From the NCBI GenBank assembly GCA_900472925.1, contig UCJU01000007.1, positions 248,001 through 312,000 on the forward strand: a DNA stretch of 64,000 nt. The letters run 5' to 3'. The DNA comes from Hyphomicrobiales bacterium. GTDB lineage: Bacteria > Pseudomonadota > Alphaproteobacteria > Rhizobiales > Rhizobiaceae. The notes under the pieces were generated by a model. That model was not told the origin of the DNA and made no database searches. It worked only from the letters and a program-made list of their open reading frames with translations. Within the stretch, counting starts at the first letter, position 1, and the number at the start of each line of letters is the position of its first letter. This document shows positions 33,667-41,659 of this stretch, piece by piece. The position numbers and the translations under genes are program-made.

Positions 33667-34614
33667 TCAGCGCAGCTTTTTGGGGCCGCTTGCAAGAAGA
33701 ATGACGGAGATGATAATGATGCCGGTGAGGATGAGGCGGACGCCTGCACCGAAACCGTATGTATTGAGCATGGACACGACGAGGAACATGAAAAGCGACG
33801 CGCCCCATATGCCCGGCACGTTCGAGTCGCCACCGGCAACCGCCGTGCCACCGATGACCACGACGGCAATGGACATCAGCAAGTATTCCGCGCCCATGTT
33901 GAGAGCCGCGCCGCCCGAGAAGCTGGCCAGCAGATAGCCAGCGATCGCCGCTAGCACGGCGCAGAGCACGTAGGTAATGAAACGCATGCCATCGACGGGA
34001 ATGCCCGTCATCCTGGCTGCGAATGTGCTCTGACCAATGGCAGATATCCAGCGTCCGTAGAAACTACGGTCGAGGAGAACCCATGCCAGGGCTGACAGAA
34101 GAAGGGCAACGAGCGCAACGTTCGGAATGGCGAAGGTGCTTGAGATGGCGAAATCGGCCAGCATCTGCGGTGGCTTGATGCGCAGGCCTCGATTGGCCCA
34201 TATGGCCGTCGATTGCACGATGAAGCTCATTGACAGGGTGGCGATGATGGGAGGAATACGCAAGAGCTTGATCAAAGCGTAATTACCGATTCCAACCGCT
34301 ACACCGATGCCTATGGCGACCAGCAGACCCGGGAGGATGAGGTGATCCGACACATCCATGAATTTCAGTGCAATCGTACCCGATAGGGTCATGGTTGCGG
34401 GCACGCAGAGATCGATATTGCCCGGCCCGAGCGTGATGACGAACATCTGGCCGATACCGACAATGACGGAAAAAGCCGCGAATGTCAGGGCCGCATGCGA
34501 CAGGCCGAAGGAACTGGCGCCGCCGGTGAACAGGACGGTAATGATCCACACCGTGATGGTGGCGGCAAAAGACCAGATCCACGGTTTCTTCAGGAATCTC
34601 TGCAGGGCACTCAT
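33667..34614 (-). CDS. Ribose-type ABC transporter permease 1
   Basis: This membrane permease of the CUT2 (RbsC/branched-type) family is about 315 residues long, with eight to ten hydrophobic helices. It has the family's GPGNIDLCVPATMTLSGTIA stretch and the SGGAALNMGAEYLLMSIAVV region near the C-terminus. It overlaps the second permease gene by four bases. The two different permeases probably form a heterodimer, less usual for CUT2 importers, which often use one. ATG at 34614 avoids an N-terminal tail of no similarity. Confidence 0.88.
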   Translation of the reverse strand: MSALQRFLKKPWIWSFAATITVWIITVLFTGGASSFGLSHAALTFAAFSVIVGIGQMFVITLGPGNIDLCVPATMTLSGTIALKFMDVSDHLILPGLLVAIGIGVAVGIGNYALIKLLRIPPIIATLSMSFIVQSTAIWANRGLRIKPPQMLADFAISSTFAIPNVALVALLLSALAWVLLDRSFYGRWISAIGQSTFAARMTGIPVDGMRFITYVLCAVLAAIAGYLLASFSGGAALNMGAEYLLMSIAVVVIGGTAVAGGDSNVPGIWGASLFMFLVVSMLNTYGFGAGVRLILTGIIIISVILLASGPKKLR

Positions 34615-35552
34615 TGGTTTTTCTCCCGCTTTTCGAGGCGGTTCAGGAGCAGGCGAAGGCCGAGCACGACGATGAGAATGGCGCCTTGTGCACCGATCTG
34701 CCAATCCGGCGAAATGCGCATGAAGGACAGGAACGAGCCCGCCAGGGTCAGTGTCAACGCACCGATGACGGCCCCGATGGGGGAGACGCGACCGCCGACG
34801 AATTCTCCACCGCCAAGGATGACACCGGCAATCGACAGCAGCGTGTAGCGCAGAGCAATATTGGCATCAGCGGATGTTGTCAGGCCGACCAAAGCAATAC
34901 CTGCCAACACGGCGAAGACACCGGCCAGTGCAAACGTTGCGGCGCGAATGCCGATGACCGACCAGCCCGAACGCTCTACGGACCGGACATTGCCGCCGAC
35001 ACCGCGCATCAGCACGCCAAAGGAGGAGCGCATGACGATATAGTGGGTGATGGCAGCAAGCACGACACTGGCAACGATGGCCATGGGAATGAATGGTGGC
35101 TTCGCCGTCATGATCGACCGTATCCAAGCGGGCGCTTCACCACCAGGGGACGGAAGCAGCAGAACCGCAAGTCCACCCCAGACGAAGCTCATACCGAGCG
35201 TGACCACGATGGATGGTAGTGCGCGGATATGGATGATCGCGCCCATGGCGGCATAAACGGCAATCGCCGCCGCGAAAATCAGAATGCCTGCTAGCGGTGA
35301 TGTTTGCAGAAACGTCGCAGTGACGCAGGCGCAGAAGCTGACGAAGGTTCCCATGGACAAATCGAGATCGTTGACCGACATGATCAGCATCTGGGCAATG
35401 GTGGCAAGCGCGATCGGAACGGCCAGATTGAACAGCAGGTTCAGGCCGGTATAGCTCATGGCTCGGGGTTGCATGTAGAAAACGGCAACCAGTAACACGG
35501 CAAGAGACGCTGCGGGAATGATGAGGCGCAAGGTGTTGGCGGAAAGTTTCAT
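34611..35552 (-). CDS. Ribose-type ABC transporter permease 2
   Basis: This 313-residue CUT2 permease has about nine hydrophobic helices and the motif SVNDLDLSMGTFVSFCACVT followed by LPSIVVTLGMSFVWGG. It resembles RbsC-type subunits. Overlaps of four bases on both sides (ATGA with the ATPase and with permease 1) show tight translational coupling. It belongs to the five-gene import unit that begins with the binding protein at 38125. Confidence 0.88.
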   Translation of the reverse strand: MKLSANTLRLIIPAASLAVLLVAVFYMQPRAMSYTGLNLLFNLAVPIALATIAQMLIMSVNDLDLSMGTFVSFCACVTATFLQTSPLAGILIFAAAIAVYAAMGAIIHIRALPSIVVTLGMSFVWGGLAVLLLPSPGGEAPAWIRSIMTAKPPFIPMAIVASVVLAAITHYIVMRSSFGVLMRGVGGNVRSVERSGWSVIGIRAATFALAGVFAVLAGIALVGLTTSADANIALRYTLLSIAGVILGGGEFVGGRVSPIGAVIGALTLTLAGSFLSFMRISPDWQIGAQGAILIVVLGLRLLLNRLEKREKNQ

Positions 35553-37012
35553 GCGTGCGCGTCTCCGGAAAAAGATGCAGCGAGCACTGCCTGTTCGTTG
35601 ATCTGATCGCCCGTGAGTTCGGCCTGAATGATGCCATCGCGAAACACGTAAACTCGGTCACACAGGCGGATTTCATCCATTTCGGTCGAGTACCAGATGA
35701 AGGTTCGCCCACCTGCGGCTTCCGTCCGCAATATCTCGTAGACCTCCTGCTTGGTGCCGATATCGACGCCCCGCATCGGGTCATCCATCAAAACAGTCTT
35801 GGCGGTTGTGGCCAGCGCCCGGGCAAACAGCACCTTCTGCTGGTTGCCGCCTGACAGAGAGAGAATTTTGTTGTCCACATCGGGGGTGCGAATTTCGATG
35901 CGCCTTTTCCAGCTTGCACCGAGTTCGTCTTCCTTTGCGCGGTTGACCAGACCCGCCGGTGAAAAGTCGCGCAGCGACGCGATGCTGAGATTTTTCAGAA
36001 TGCTCCAGAGCGGGAACGTACCGTTCAGGCTCCGGTCGCCCGCAACGAAGGCGATGTCGGGATGCCGGGTTGAAAACCAGCTGTTGTTGCGTGACATATA
36101 GAGATCGAGCAACGCTTCCGTCTGTCCATGGCCGCCGAGACCGGCAAGCCCGATAATCTCTCCACGATATGCCTCGAAAGCATTGCCCTCCCCTTTGCGC
36201 GGCGGCATGGAGAGAACGGGAGTTCCTGTTTTGCGCTCCGACGAACGTTTCCAACCCTGCTCCTTCACCACGCTGCCCATGGCTTCCACAAGGGTTTTGT
36301 TGGTGAACGCGCCAGCGGCACGGTCAGCAACCACCTTGCCGTCCTTCATCACGACAACGCGAGTAGCGGTAGACAGGATTTCACCGAGAATATGCGAGAT
36401 CAGCAGCACTGCACCACCGTCGCGCACAAAGCGGCGCACGTAATCCATCAGCTGTTCGGCAAGACCCGCATCGAGCGATGATGTCGGTTCATCAAGAATC
36501 ACGAGTTTCGGTTTTTCGTTTACGCCAGCAAAGTTGATGGCAATTTCCACCATCTGCCGTTCGGCGATAGACAGTTCCGAAATCGTCAAGTCGCAATCGA
36601 TACCATGGCCGGGAAATATCTCGTCCAGCTTGTTGCTGATCATATCCAGCGCGCGGCCACGCCAGTTGCTGCCCTTCATATCCGTGTGCATGACGCGGAC
36701 GTTTTCGTTGATCGTCAGGTTCGGGCAGAGGGACAGCTCTTGAAACACGCAGCGCACGCCACTGGCCCGTGCCGCCGCAATGCCATAGGTGCTAGGTTTT
36801 CCGCCATAGGACACAGAACCCTCATGCGGCGTCAGGCCACCATTGATGACATTGACGATGGTAGATTTTCCCGCACCATTGTGGCCAACAAGGCCAAGGC
36901 ATTCGCCTGATAGAATGACGAGATCAGCACCATCCAGCGCCTTGACGGCACCGAACACCACTTTCACGCCACGCGCCGCGACCACTTCCTGTCTCGATAC
37001 GATTTCATTCAT
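35549..37012 (-). CDS. Ribose-type ABC transporter double ATPase
   Basis: This 487-residue tandem ATPase of the RbsA/MglA class has a complete N-terminal half: Walker A GHNGAGKSTIVNVI, Q-loop CVFQELSL, Walker B LVILDEPTSSLD. The second half keeps the signature LSGGNQQKVLFARAL and Walker B TVLMDDPMRGVD but has no clear Walker A, only a shortened GLAGLGGHGQTEALLDL. That is usual for the degenerate C-terminal site of this class. ATG at 37012 is used. A strong hairpin separates it from the binding-protein gene. Confidence 0.9.
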   Translation of the reverse strand: MNEIVSRQEVVAARGVKVVFGAVKALDGADLVILSGECLGLVGHNGAGKSTIVNVINGGLTPHEGSVSYGGKPSTYGIAAARASGVRCVFQELSLCPNLTINENVRVMHTDMKGSNWRGRALDMISNKLDEIFPGHGIDCDLTISELSIAERQMVEIAINFAGVNEKPKLVILDEPTSSLDAGLAEQLMDYVRRFVRDGGAVLLISHILGEILSTATRVVVMKDGKVVADRAAGAFTNKTLVEAMGSVVKEQGWKRSSERKTGTPVLSMPPRKGEGNAFEAYRGEIIGLAGLGGHGQTEALLDLYMSRNNSWFSTRHPDIAFVAGDRSLNGTFPLWSILKNLSIASLRDFSPAGLVNRAKEDELGASWKRRIEIRTPDVDNKILSLSGGNQQKVLFARALATTAKTVLMDDPMRGVDIGTKQEVYEILRTEAAGGRTFIWYSTEMDEIRLCDRVYVFRDGIIQAELTGDQINEQAVLAASFSGDAHA

Positions 37013-37056
37013 GAGAAGTTCGCCAGTTTTTGCGACCGGAGCCACAGCTTCGCATC

Positions 37057-37087
37057 CATCGCAGCGCCGGTGAACGGCACTGCGATG
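37057..37087 (-). terminator. Stem-loop after the sugar-binding-protein gene
   Basis: CATCGCAG-C-GCCG and CGGC-A-CTGCGATG pair (8 plus 4 pairs, one mismatch) around GTGAA in the 96-base gap between the binding-protein stop and the ATPase start. It probably causes partial termination or stabilises the binding-protein message. Confidence 0.5.
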
Positions 37088-37108
37088 TCTCGGGAGTTAA
37101 CCGACGCC

Positions 37109-38125
37109 TTACTTCGCGGCGGAGATAACTTTCTGCGCGTCTTCCAGGCTGTAGTCGACGTTGGCGACGCCACCCTTCTGGGTGTTCTTGAGGTTCTCCT
37201 CAAGATTGGCCTGATCGATACGAAGGAACGGGACCTTCAGGTCCTTCTTCACATCCTTGCCGTCGAGGATCTGCTGCGCGACCCAAAAGGCGAGCGTGGA
37301 GACGCCGGGCGCGATGGAAACGGACATGGTTTCATAGCCGCTGGCATCCTTCTGCTGCTTCCACCACTGCAACTCGTCTTCACGATTGCCCATGACGATG
37401 GTGGGTGTCGGGCGCTTGGCCGCGGCAAATGCCTGTGCGGCACCGTAACCATCGCCACCCTGCGTTACCACGGCGGCCACCTCCGGCAGGCTTGGCAGAA
37501 TACCGGCAACAGCGCGCTGCGCCACATCCTGCGCCCAGTCGCCGTTCACGGATCCGACGATCTTGAACTGGGTGTTCTTGGCAACGCCTGCTGCGATACC
37601 TGCATGAATTTCGTCATCGACAGACACACCGGCAAGGCCGCGGATTTCAAGCAGGTTGCCGCCTTTCGGCATTTTCTTGGCAAGGTAGTCGATCTGGCTT
37701 TCACCCATGGCCTTGAAGTCCACGGCAATGCGCCATGCGCAGGGTTCTGTCACGGTGCCATCGAACGATACGACGGTAATGCCCGCGTCGCATGCTTCCT
37801 TGATCGCACCGTTCAGTGCGGTCGGCGAAGCGGCGTCGATGACGATGGCGTCGTAGCCTTGCAGAATGAGGTTCTGAATCTGGGCAGCCTGTTCGGTTGC
37901 CTGATTTTCTGCCGTTGTGAAGGGGTCGGCTGCGGCAATGGTGCCAGCCTTGACGGCGTCCTTGGTAATCTTATCCCAGCTGGTCAACATGGCCTGACGC
38001 CATGAATTGCCAGCGTAATTGTTCGAAAGAGCGATTTTTTTGCCGGATGTGTCGGCATGTGCTGATATCGGCAAGGTCGCACATGCGACTGCGACCGATG
38101 CCAGAAGCATCTTCCTGATAGCCAT
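37109..38125 (-). CDS. Sugar-binding periplasmic protein (ribose type)
   Basis: This 338-residue periplasmic binding protein of the RbsB/PBP1 sugar family has a signal peptide (MAIRKMLLASVAVACATLPI, cleaved near AHA-DTSG). The mature N-terminus KKIALSNNYAGNSWRQAML and the YDAIVIDAASPTALNGAI segment are typical. The ligand-site residues do not identify the sugar. It is the first gene of the import operon and is divergent from the histidine-kinase gene, whose system probably controls it. The 290-base divergent gap contains several dyads. Confidence 0.9.
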   Translation of the reverse strand: MAIRKMLLASVAVACATLPISAHADTSGKKIALSNNYAGNSWRQAMLTSWDKITKDAVKAGTIAAADPFTTAENQATEQAAQIQNLILQGYDAIVIDAASPTALNGAIKEACDAGITVVSFDGTVTEPCAWRIAVDFKAMGESQIDYLAKKMPKGGNLLEIRGLAGVSVDDEIHAGIAAGVAKNTQFKIVGSVNGDWAQDVAQRAVAGILPSLPEVAAVVTQGGDGYGAAQAFAAAKRPTPTIVMGNREDELQWWKQQKDASGYETMSVSIAPGVSTLAFWVAQQILDGKDVKKDLKVPFLRIDQANLEENLKNTQKGGVANVDYSLEDAQKVISAAK

Positions 38126-38210
38126 TGATTTTCCTCCCTAGTGGCCTACCCGTCTCCGGGCAAAGGAACCTCCGCGACGCCTCCTCGACATCATCAAAGA
38201 TTTCCGTTGC

Positions 38211-38231
38211 ACTGAGGCTCCTTTCCTCAGT
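38211..38231. promoter_or_regulatory. Inverted repeat in the divergent gap upstream of the sugar importer
   Basis: ACTGAGG-CTCCTTT-CCTCAGT is a perfect 7-base dyad between the importer operon and the two-component genes. It is a candidate response-regulator site. Nearby GCGGGTTCCCGC (about 38290-38301) is a further small dyad. Confidence 0.35.
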
Positions 38232-38415
38232 ACTAATGAAGCATGAACGGGAAAGTCTTTGTTGTACAGGCTGTTCACGGCAATCATCATGCGGGTTCCC
38301 GCAGAATTTTTGCGGATTTACGCAAGACAGGAGCGCGGCTGCGGCGCAAGATCGTGCCAAAGGTGCGACGCGAATGCGTATCCACCGTCGCAGACGCTTG
38401 GGAGGGCGTCCGCCC

Positions 38416-39648
38416 ATGCTCGACGCACCACGATCATCGCTGTTTCACCACTATATGGGCATATCGAGGCTGCTGGCCGGGCAGCTGGAATTCAACGCCA
38501 TCATTCAGGCCGTTGCCACCGAAATAACCCACATCATTCCGCATGATCATCTGGATGTTTGCATAAAGCTCATCGATGGCAAATATCACATTGCCTATGA
38601 AAGCGGCATGGACAGCGCCTGGAGCCAGCAGCCGCCCGCACTTCTGACCGGCAGCCCCATCCGTTCCCTTCTGTCGGGCGAGGTGGATTTTCTCTTAAGC
38701 GGCGATGCCTGCTGTGATCCGCGCTTTCATTTTGAAGGCTCCTTCTCCAGCCCGATCATCGAACTCGGTCTTCACAGCCGCCTGCATGTTCCGATGAAGG
38801 TCCACGGCGATATCATCGGCGCTCTGAGCTGCTCGTCGCTGGAAGCGGATGCCTATACGATGGAAGACGTCGCCAATGCGCGCGCCGTAGCCGATCTGCT
38901 GGCGCCGTATTTCTTCGCAATCCGCGCCGCCGATCAGGCAAAACAATCTGCTATCGTGGAGGCCGAAGCCCATGCGCGTGAAGAAGGGCTGCGGCTCGGC
39001 GCGTTGAAGCTGACGCAAGCCTTGGAGGCGGAGCGTCAGCGCATCGGCATGGATTTGCATGACCAGACGCTGGCCGATCTGACACGGCTGGCGCGCCGTA
39101 TGGAGCGTATGACGCACATTGCCGATCTCTCGGGCGAAATGCTGGAGCCGCTGGTGCGCACCCTTCAACACTCCATGCAGGACCTGCGCCAGATCATCGA
39201 AGAAGCAAAACCATCCATTCTCCAGCTTTTCGGCGTCGTTCAAGCCATTGAGAACGAGCTGGATCGCTCGGTGCGCGATAGTGGTTCAGACATATCTTGG
39301 AGCGTCATCGATGAGACCGAAGGTCGGGTCGAGGCGCTGGAGCAGACCGTGGCGACCTCGGTGTTTCGCATCGTGCAGGAAGCCGTGAACAACGCCATCC
39401 GCCATGGCCAGCCGCAGAACATCACAGTTCATATTCGCCACGCAGAGGACCATTTGCGCATTGTGGTCAGCGATGATGGCATCGGGTTTGGCAAGCAGGC
39501 ATCCGTTCACGGCCATGGGATTGGCAATATGAAGACCCGCGCTCGACTGATTTCCGCACGCTTTGAGATGGGCCACAACCGCACGGGTCCGGGAACCTTT
39601 GTCAGCATCACCCTTGCAAATAGCGCACAGAAGTCCGAGGAGCTGTGA
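38416..39648 (+). CDS. Soluble GAF-domain histidine kinase (NarL/DesK type)
   Basis: This 410-residue cytoplasmic sensor kinase has no membrane helix. An N-terminal GAF domain (about residues 10-170) precedes a HisKA_3 dimerisation domain with phospho-acceptor H215 in ERQRIGMDLHDQTL and a HATPase_c domain (NNAIRHG, VSDDGIGFG, GHGIGNMKTRA). The chosen ATG at 38416 has GGAGGG nine bases upstream; the open frame back to 38125 is low-quality sequence over the promoter region. The response regulator starts one base after its stop. Lack of a transmembrane sensor means it reads an internal signal, perhaps the imported sugar or a metabolite bound by GAF. Confidence 0.88.
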   Translation: MLDAPRSSLFHHYMGISRLLAGQLEFNAIIQAVATEITHIIPHDHLDVCIKLIDGKYHIAYESGMDSAWSQQPPALLTGSPIRSLLSGEVDFLLSGDACCDPRFHFEGSFSSPIIELGLHSRLHVPMKVHGDIIGALSCSSLEADAYTMEDVANARAVADLLAPYFFAIRAADQAKQSAIVEAEAHAREEGLRLGALKLTQALEAERQRIGMDLHDQTLADLTRLARRMERMTHIADLSGEMLEPLVRTLQHSMQDLRQIIEEAKPSILQLFGVVQAIENELDRSVRDSGSDISWSVIDETEGRVEALEQTVATSVFRIVQEAVNNAIRHGQPQNITVHIRHAEDHLRIVVSDDGIGFGKQASVHGHGIGNMKTRARLISARFEMGHNRTGPGTFVSITLANSAQKSEEL

Positions 39649-39649
39649 G

Positions 39650-40372
39650 ATGGAAGTTCTGATCGTGGAAGATGATGTGCTCCACCGCTCCTATCTGAAC
39701 GAGGCGGTGCGCGCAGCGCTTCCGGAATGCAATCATGTCATCGAGGCCGAAAACGGCAAGACGGGCGAGAAACTGGCCCGTGAAAACCGCTCAGCGCATA
39801 TCGTCATGGATTTGCAGATGGGCGAGCGTAACGGCATCGAGGCCGCAAGAACGATCTGGAAGGAACGGCCGGATACGCGCATTCTCTTCTGGTCGAATTA
39901 CTCGGACGAGGCCTATGTGCGCGGTGTTTCTCGGATCGTGCCGGAAGGTGCAGCCTATGGATACGTCCTGAAATCCGCATCCGATGAACGCCTGCGCCTT
40001 GCGCTCCGCAGCATCTTCATCGAGGCGCAATGCGTGATTGACCGCGAAGTGCGTGGCTTGCAGGAGAAAAGCCTTGGCCGCGTCAGAGGTTTCAGTGATT
40101 CCGAATATGAAATCCTGGTAGACGTTGCCCTCGGCCTTACCGACAAGACAATCGCCCGCCGCCGCAATCTATCGCTGCGAAGTGTCCAGAACAGGCTCCA
40201 AAGCCTCTACGAAAAACTGAACGTCTACCAGACGTGGGGAGACGATGAGCCGGATGATCGTTACAATCTTCGCACACGCGCCGTAACTGTCGCATTCTTG
40301 AGAAAGCTGCTGAACTACAGCGCACTGGAACGCGCCGAGCAGGAACTGGCCCATTGGACAGCCGAGCGGTGA
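39650..40372 (+). CDS. LuxR/NarL-type response regulator
   Basis: This 240-residue response regulator has a receiver domain with the acidic pair in LIVEDD, phospho-acceptor D54 (VMDLQMGERNG) and a K in YVLKSASDE. It is followed by a LuxR-type helix-turn-helix (FSDSEYEILVDVALGLTDKTIARRRNLSLRSVQNRL). The C-terminal tail of about 50 residues after the helix-turn-helix is longer than usual. It pairs with the GAF kinase and most likely regulates the divergent sugar importer. GAGGAG within the kinase's last codons serves as ribosome-binding site. Confidence 0.9.
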   Translation: MEVLIVEDDVLHRSYLNEAVRAALPECNHVIEAENGKTGEKLARENRSAHIVMDLQMGERNGIEAARTIWKERPDTRILFWSNYSDEAYVRGVSRIVPEGAAYGYVLKSASDERLRLALRSIFIEAQCVIDREVRGLQEKSLGRVRGFSDSEYEILVDVALGLTDKTIARRRNLSLRSVQNRLQSLYEKLNVYQTWGDDEPDDRYNLRTRAVTVAFLRKLLNYSALERAEQELAHWTAER

Positions 40373-40462
40373 TGACAGGCACGCAGAAAGTGGTGGCCCG
40401 TATCATCTCTGCGGGTCCCCGTGCTGTTGATAGAATTGCGGAGGCGTCTCCAGATTACCTTT

Positions 40463-41599
40463 CTACTGGCGCGCAATCTGCCCAGCCAGTCTGAAGGGGC
40501 TTGCGATGGCCGCACCTGCGGCATCAAAGACGAAGGCTCCGACGTTATGACCGTTTGCGCGCATCTGCGCTTCAGCCTTCACAAGATCGCCTGAAAACTT
40601 GGCAAGCGAGGCATATCTGTCATGGCCGAGCCCATCTGAGGACTGTAAAGAAGAGATATCGATCACCGTCAGGCGTTCGGCCTTTGCGGCTTCCTGAATA
40701 AGCGGGTCATTGATGTCTAGCAGGCCAATACGCGGCCGTTCGCCGCTGACAAAACTCGATATGCTGAGAGCATTGTCGGATTTCGACACCAGCAGCGTGA
40801 CCGGGTTGGGGATGCGGCCGATGTCATGCAGCTGCGATTTGAAGACATCGACGTCGATATCGGGAGCGGCCAGCACGATCTGAAGTTTTGCGAGCACGTC
40901 GTCACGACCCTCAAGCTTGAGTTGCCGGGCGACTTCCATGGACAGAAAGCCGCCCATGCTGTGAGCGAAAAGAACCACCCGTTTTATCTTTGGCGTCTTT
41001 GCAAGCGCTTTCAGTAGGGAGTCCAGTTGCGTGCGTGAATAGAGAGCTGCATCCTTGTCGGCGAGGTATCCGGTGACGCTTGCAGCCGAGGGCCAGGAAA
41101 ACAGGATCGGAGGACTGATGGTCACGGCATCGGCCGACATTTGTGCGGTTCGAAACAGCGCTTCCTGATAGGAATAATTATATCCGTGCACGAAGACAGC
41201 CACGGTGCCGTCGGACTTGGCTGACATTATGGCGTCCTGCACGAGTTGACCCTGGGATAATGTTTCGCGGTTCGTCACGATGAACTGGCTTTTGGGATCA
41301 GGCTTTTTGCCGGGATAGTTGATTGTCGTGTCTGTTCGATCGGGTGGAATGGAGAACACAAACCGATCATAGTGAACGTCTGCTGCCCAACCGGTGCCGA
41401 ATGCGTTGTTTTTGCGCGTGCGATCACGGTTGGTGACGGCGAGAATACCGATTTTCTTGCCCGGGTCATTCTTCAAGGAGACCGGCTGAAGAACCTCCGT
41501 CGTTGGACGGGAAACGCAGCCAGACACTATGATCACGGTCGCGAAAACGGCCAGGACGGAGCGCAGACCTGCAAGGCTGCTCGGCGAAAAAAGAAACAT
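40463..41599 (-). CDS. Lipoprotein alpha/beta hydrolase (DUF900 family)
   Basis: This 378-residue secreted lipoprotein has a hydrophobic leader and lipobox (VSGC, lipidated Cys near residue 27). The alpha/beta-hydrolase domain has VFVHGYNYSYQEAL, the nucleophile elbow AHSMGGF (Ser), an Asp in APDIDVDVF and a His in GLGHDRYAS, giving a full catalytic triad. It matches the DUF900 family of cell-envelope esterase-like proteins. The biological substrate is unknown. It lies downstream of the RND operon on the same strand, beyond a stem-loop, so it may be transcribed separately. Confidence 0.85.
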   Translation of the reverse strand: MFLFSPSSLAGLRSVLAVFATVIIVSGCVSRPTTEVLQPVSLKNDPGKKIGILAVTNRDRTRKNNAFGTGWAADVHYDRFVFSIPPDRTDTTINYPGKKPDPKSQFIVTNRETLSQGQLVQDAIMSAKSDGTVAVFVHGYNYSYQEALFRTAQMSADAVTISPPILFSWPSAASVTGYLADKDAALYSRTQLDSLLKALAKTPKIKRVVLFAHSMGGFLSMEVARQLKLEGRDDVLAKLQIVLAAPDIDVDVFKSQLHDIGRIPNPVTLLVSKSDNALSISSFVSGERPRIGLLDINDPLIQEAAKAERLTVIDISSLQSSDGLGHDRYASLAKFSGDLVKAEAQMRANGHNVGAFVFDAAGAAIASPFRLAGQIARQ

Positions 41600-41630
41600 T
41601 TAATGCTTCACTCAATATGGGGCCAGAGAT

Positions 41631-41654
41631 ACGAGGGCGCTGACGCGCCCTCGT
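41631..41654. terminator. Stem-loop at the end of the RND efflux operon
   Basis: ACGAGGGCGC and GCGCCCTCGT form a perfect 10-base stem around TGAC, six bases past the RND stop codon on the minus strand. Confidence 0.6.
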
Positions 41655-41659
41655 TTAAA

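Noticed and set aside
38125..38415. N-terminal extension of the histidine kinase back to 38125
   Set aside because: The added residues are low-quality and basic with no domain similarity, cover the divergent promoter, and the ATG at 38416 has a strong GGAGGG site.
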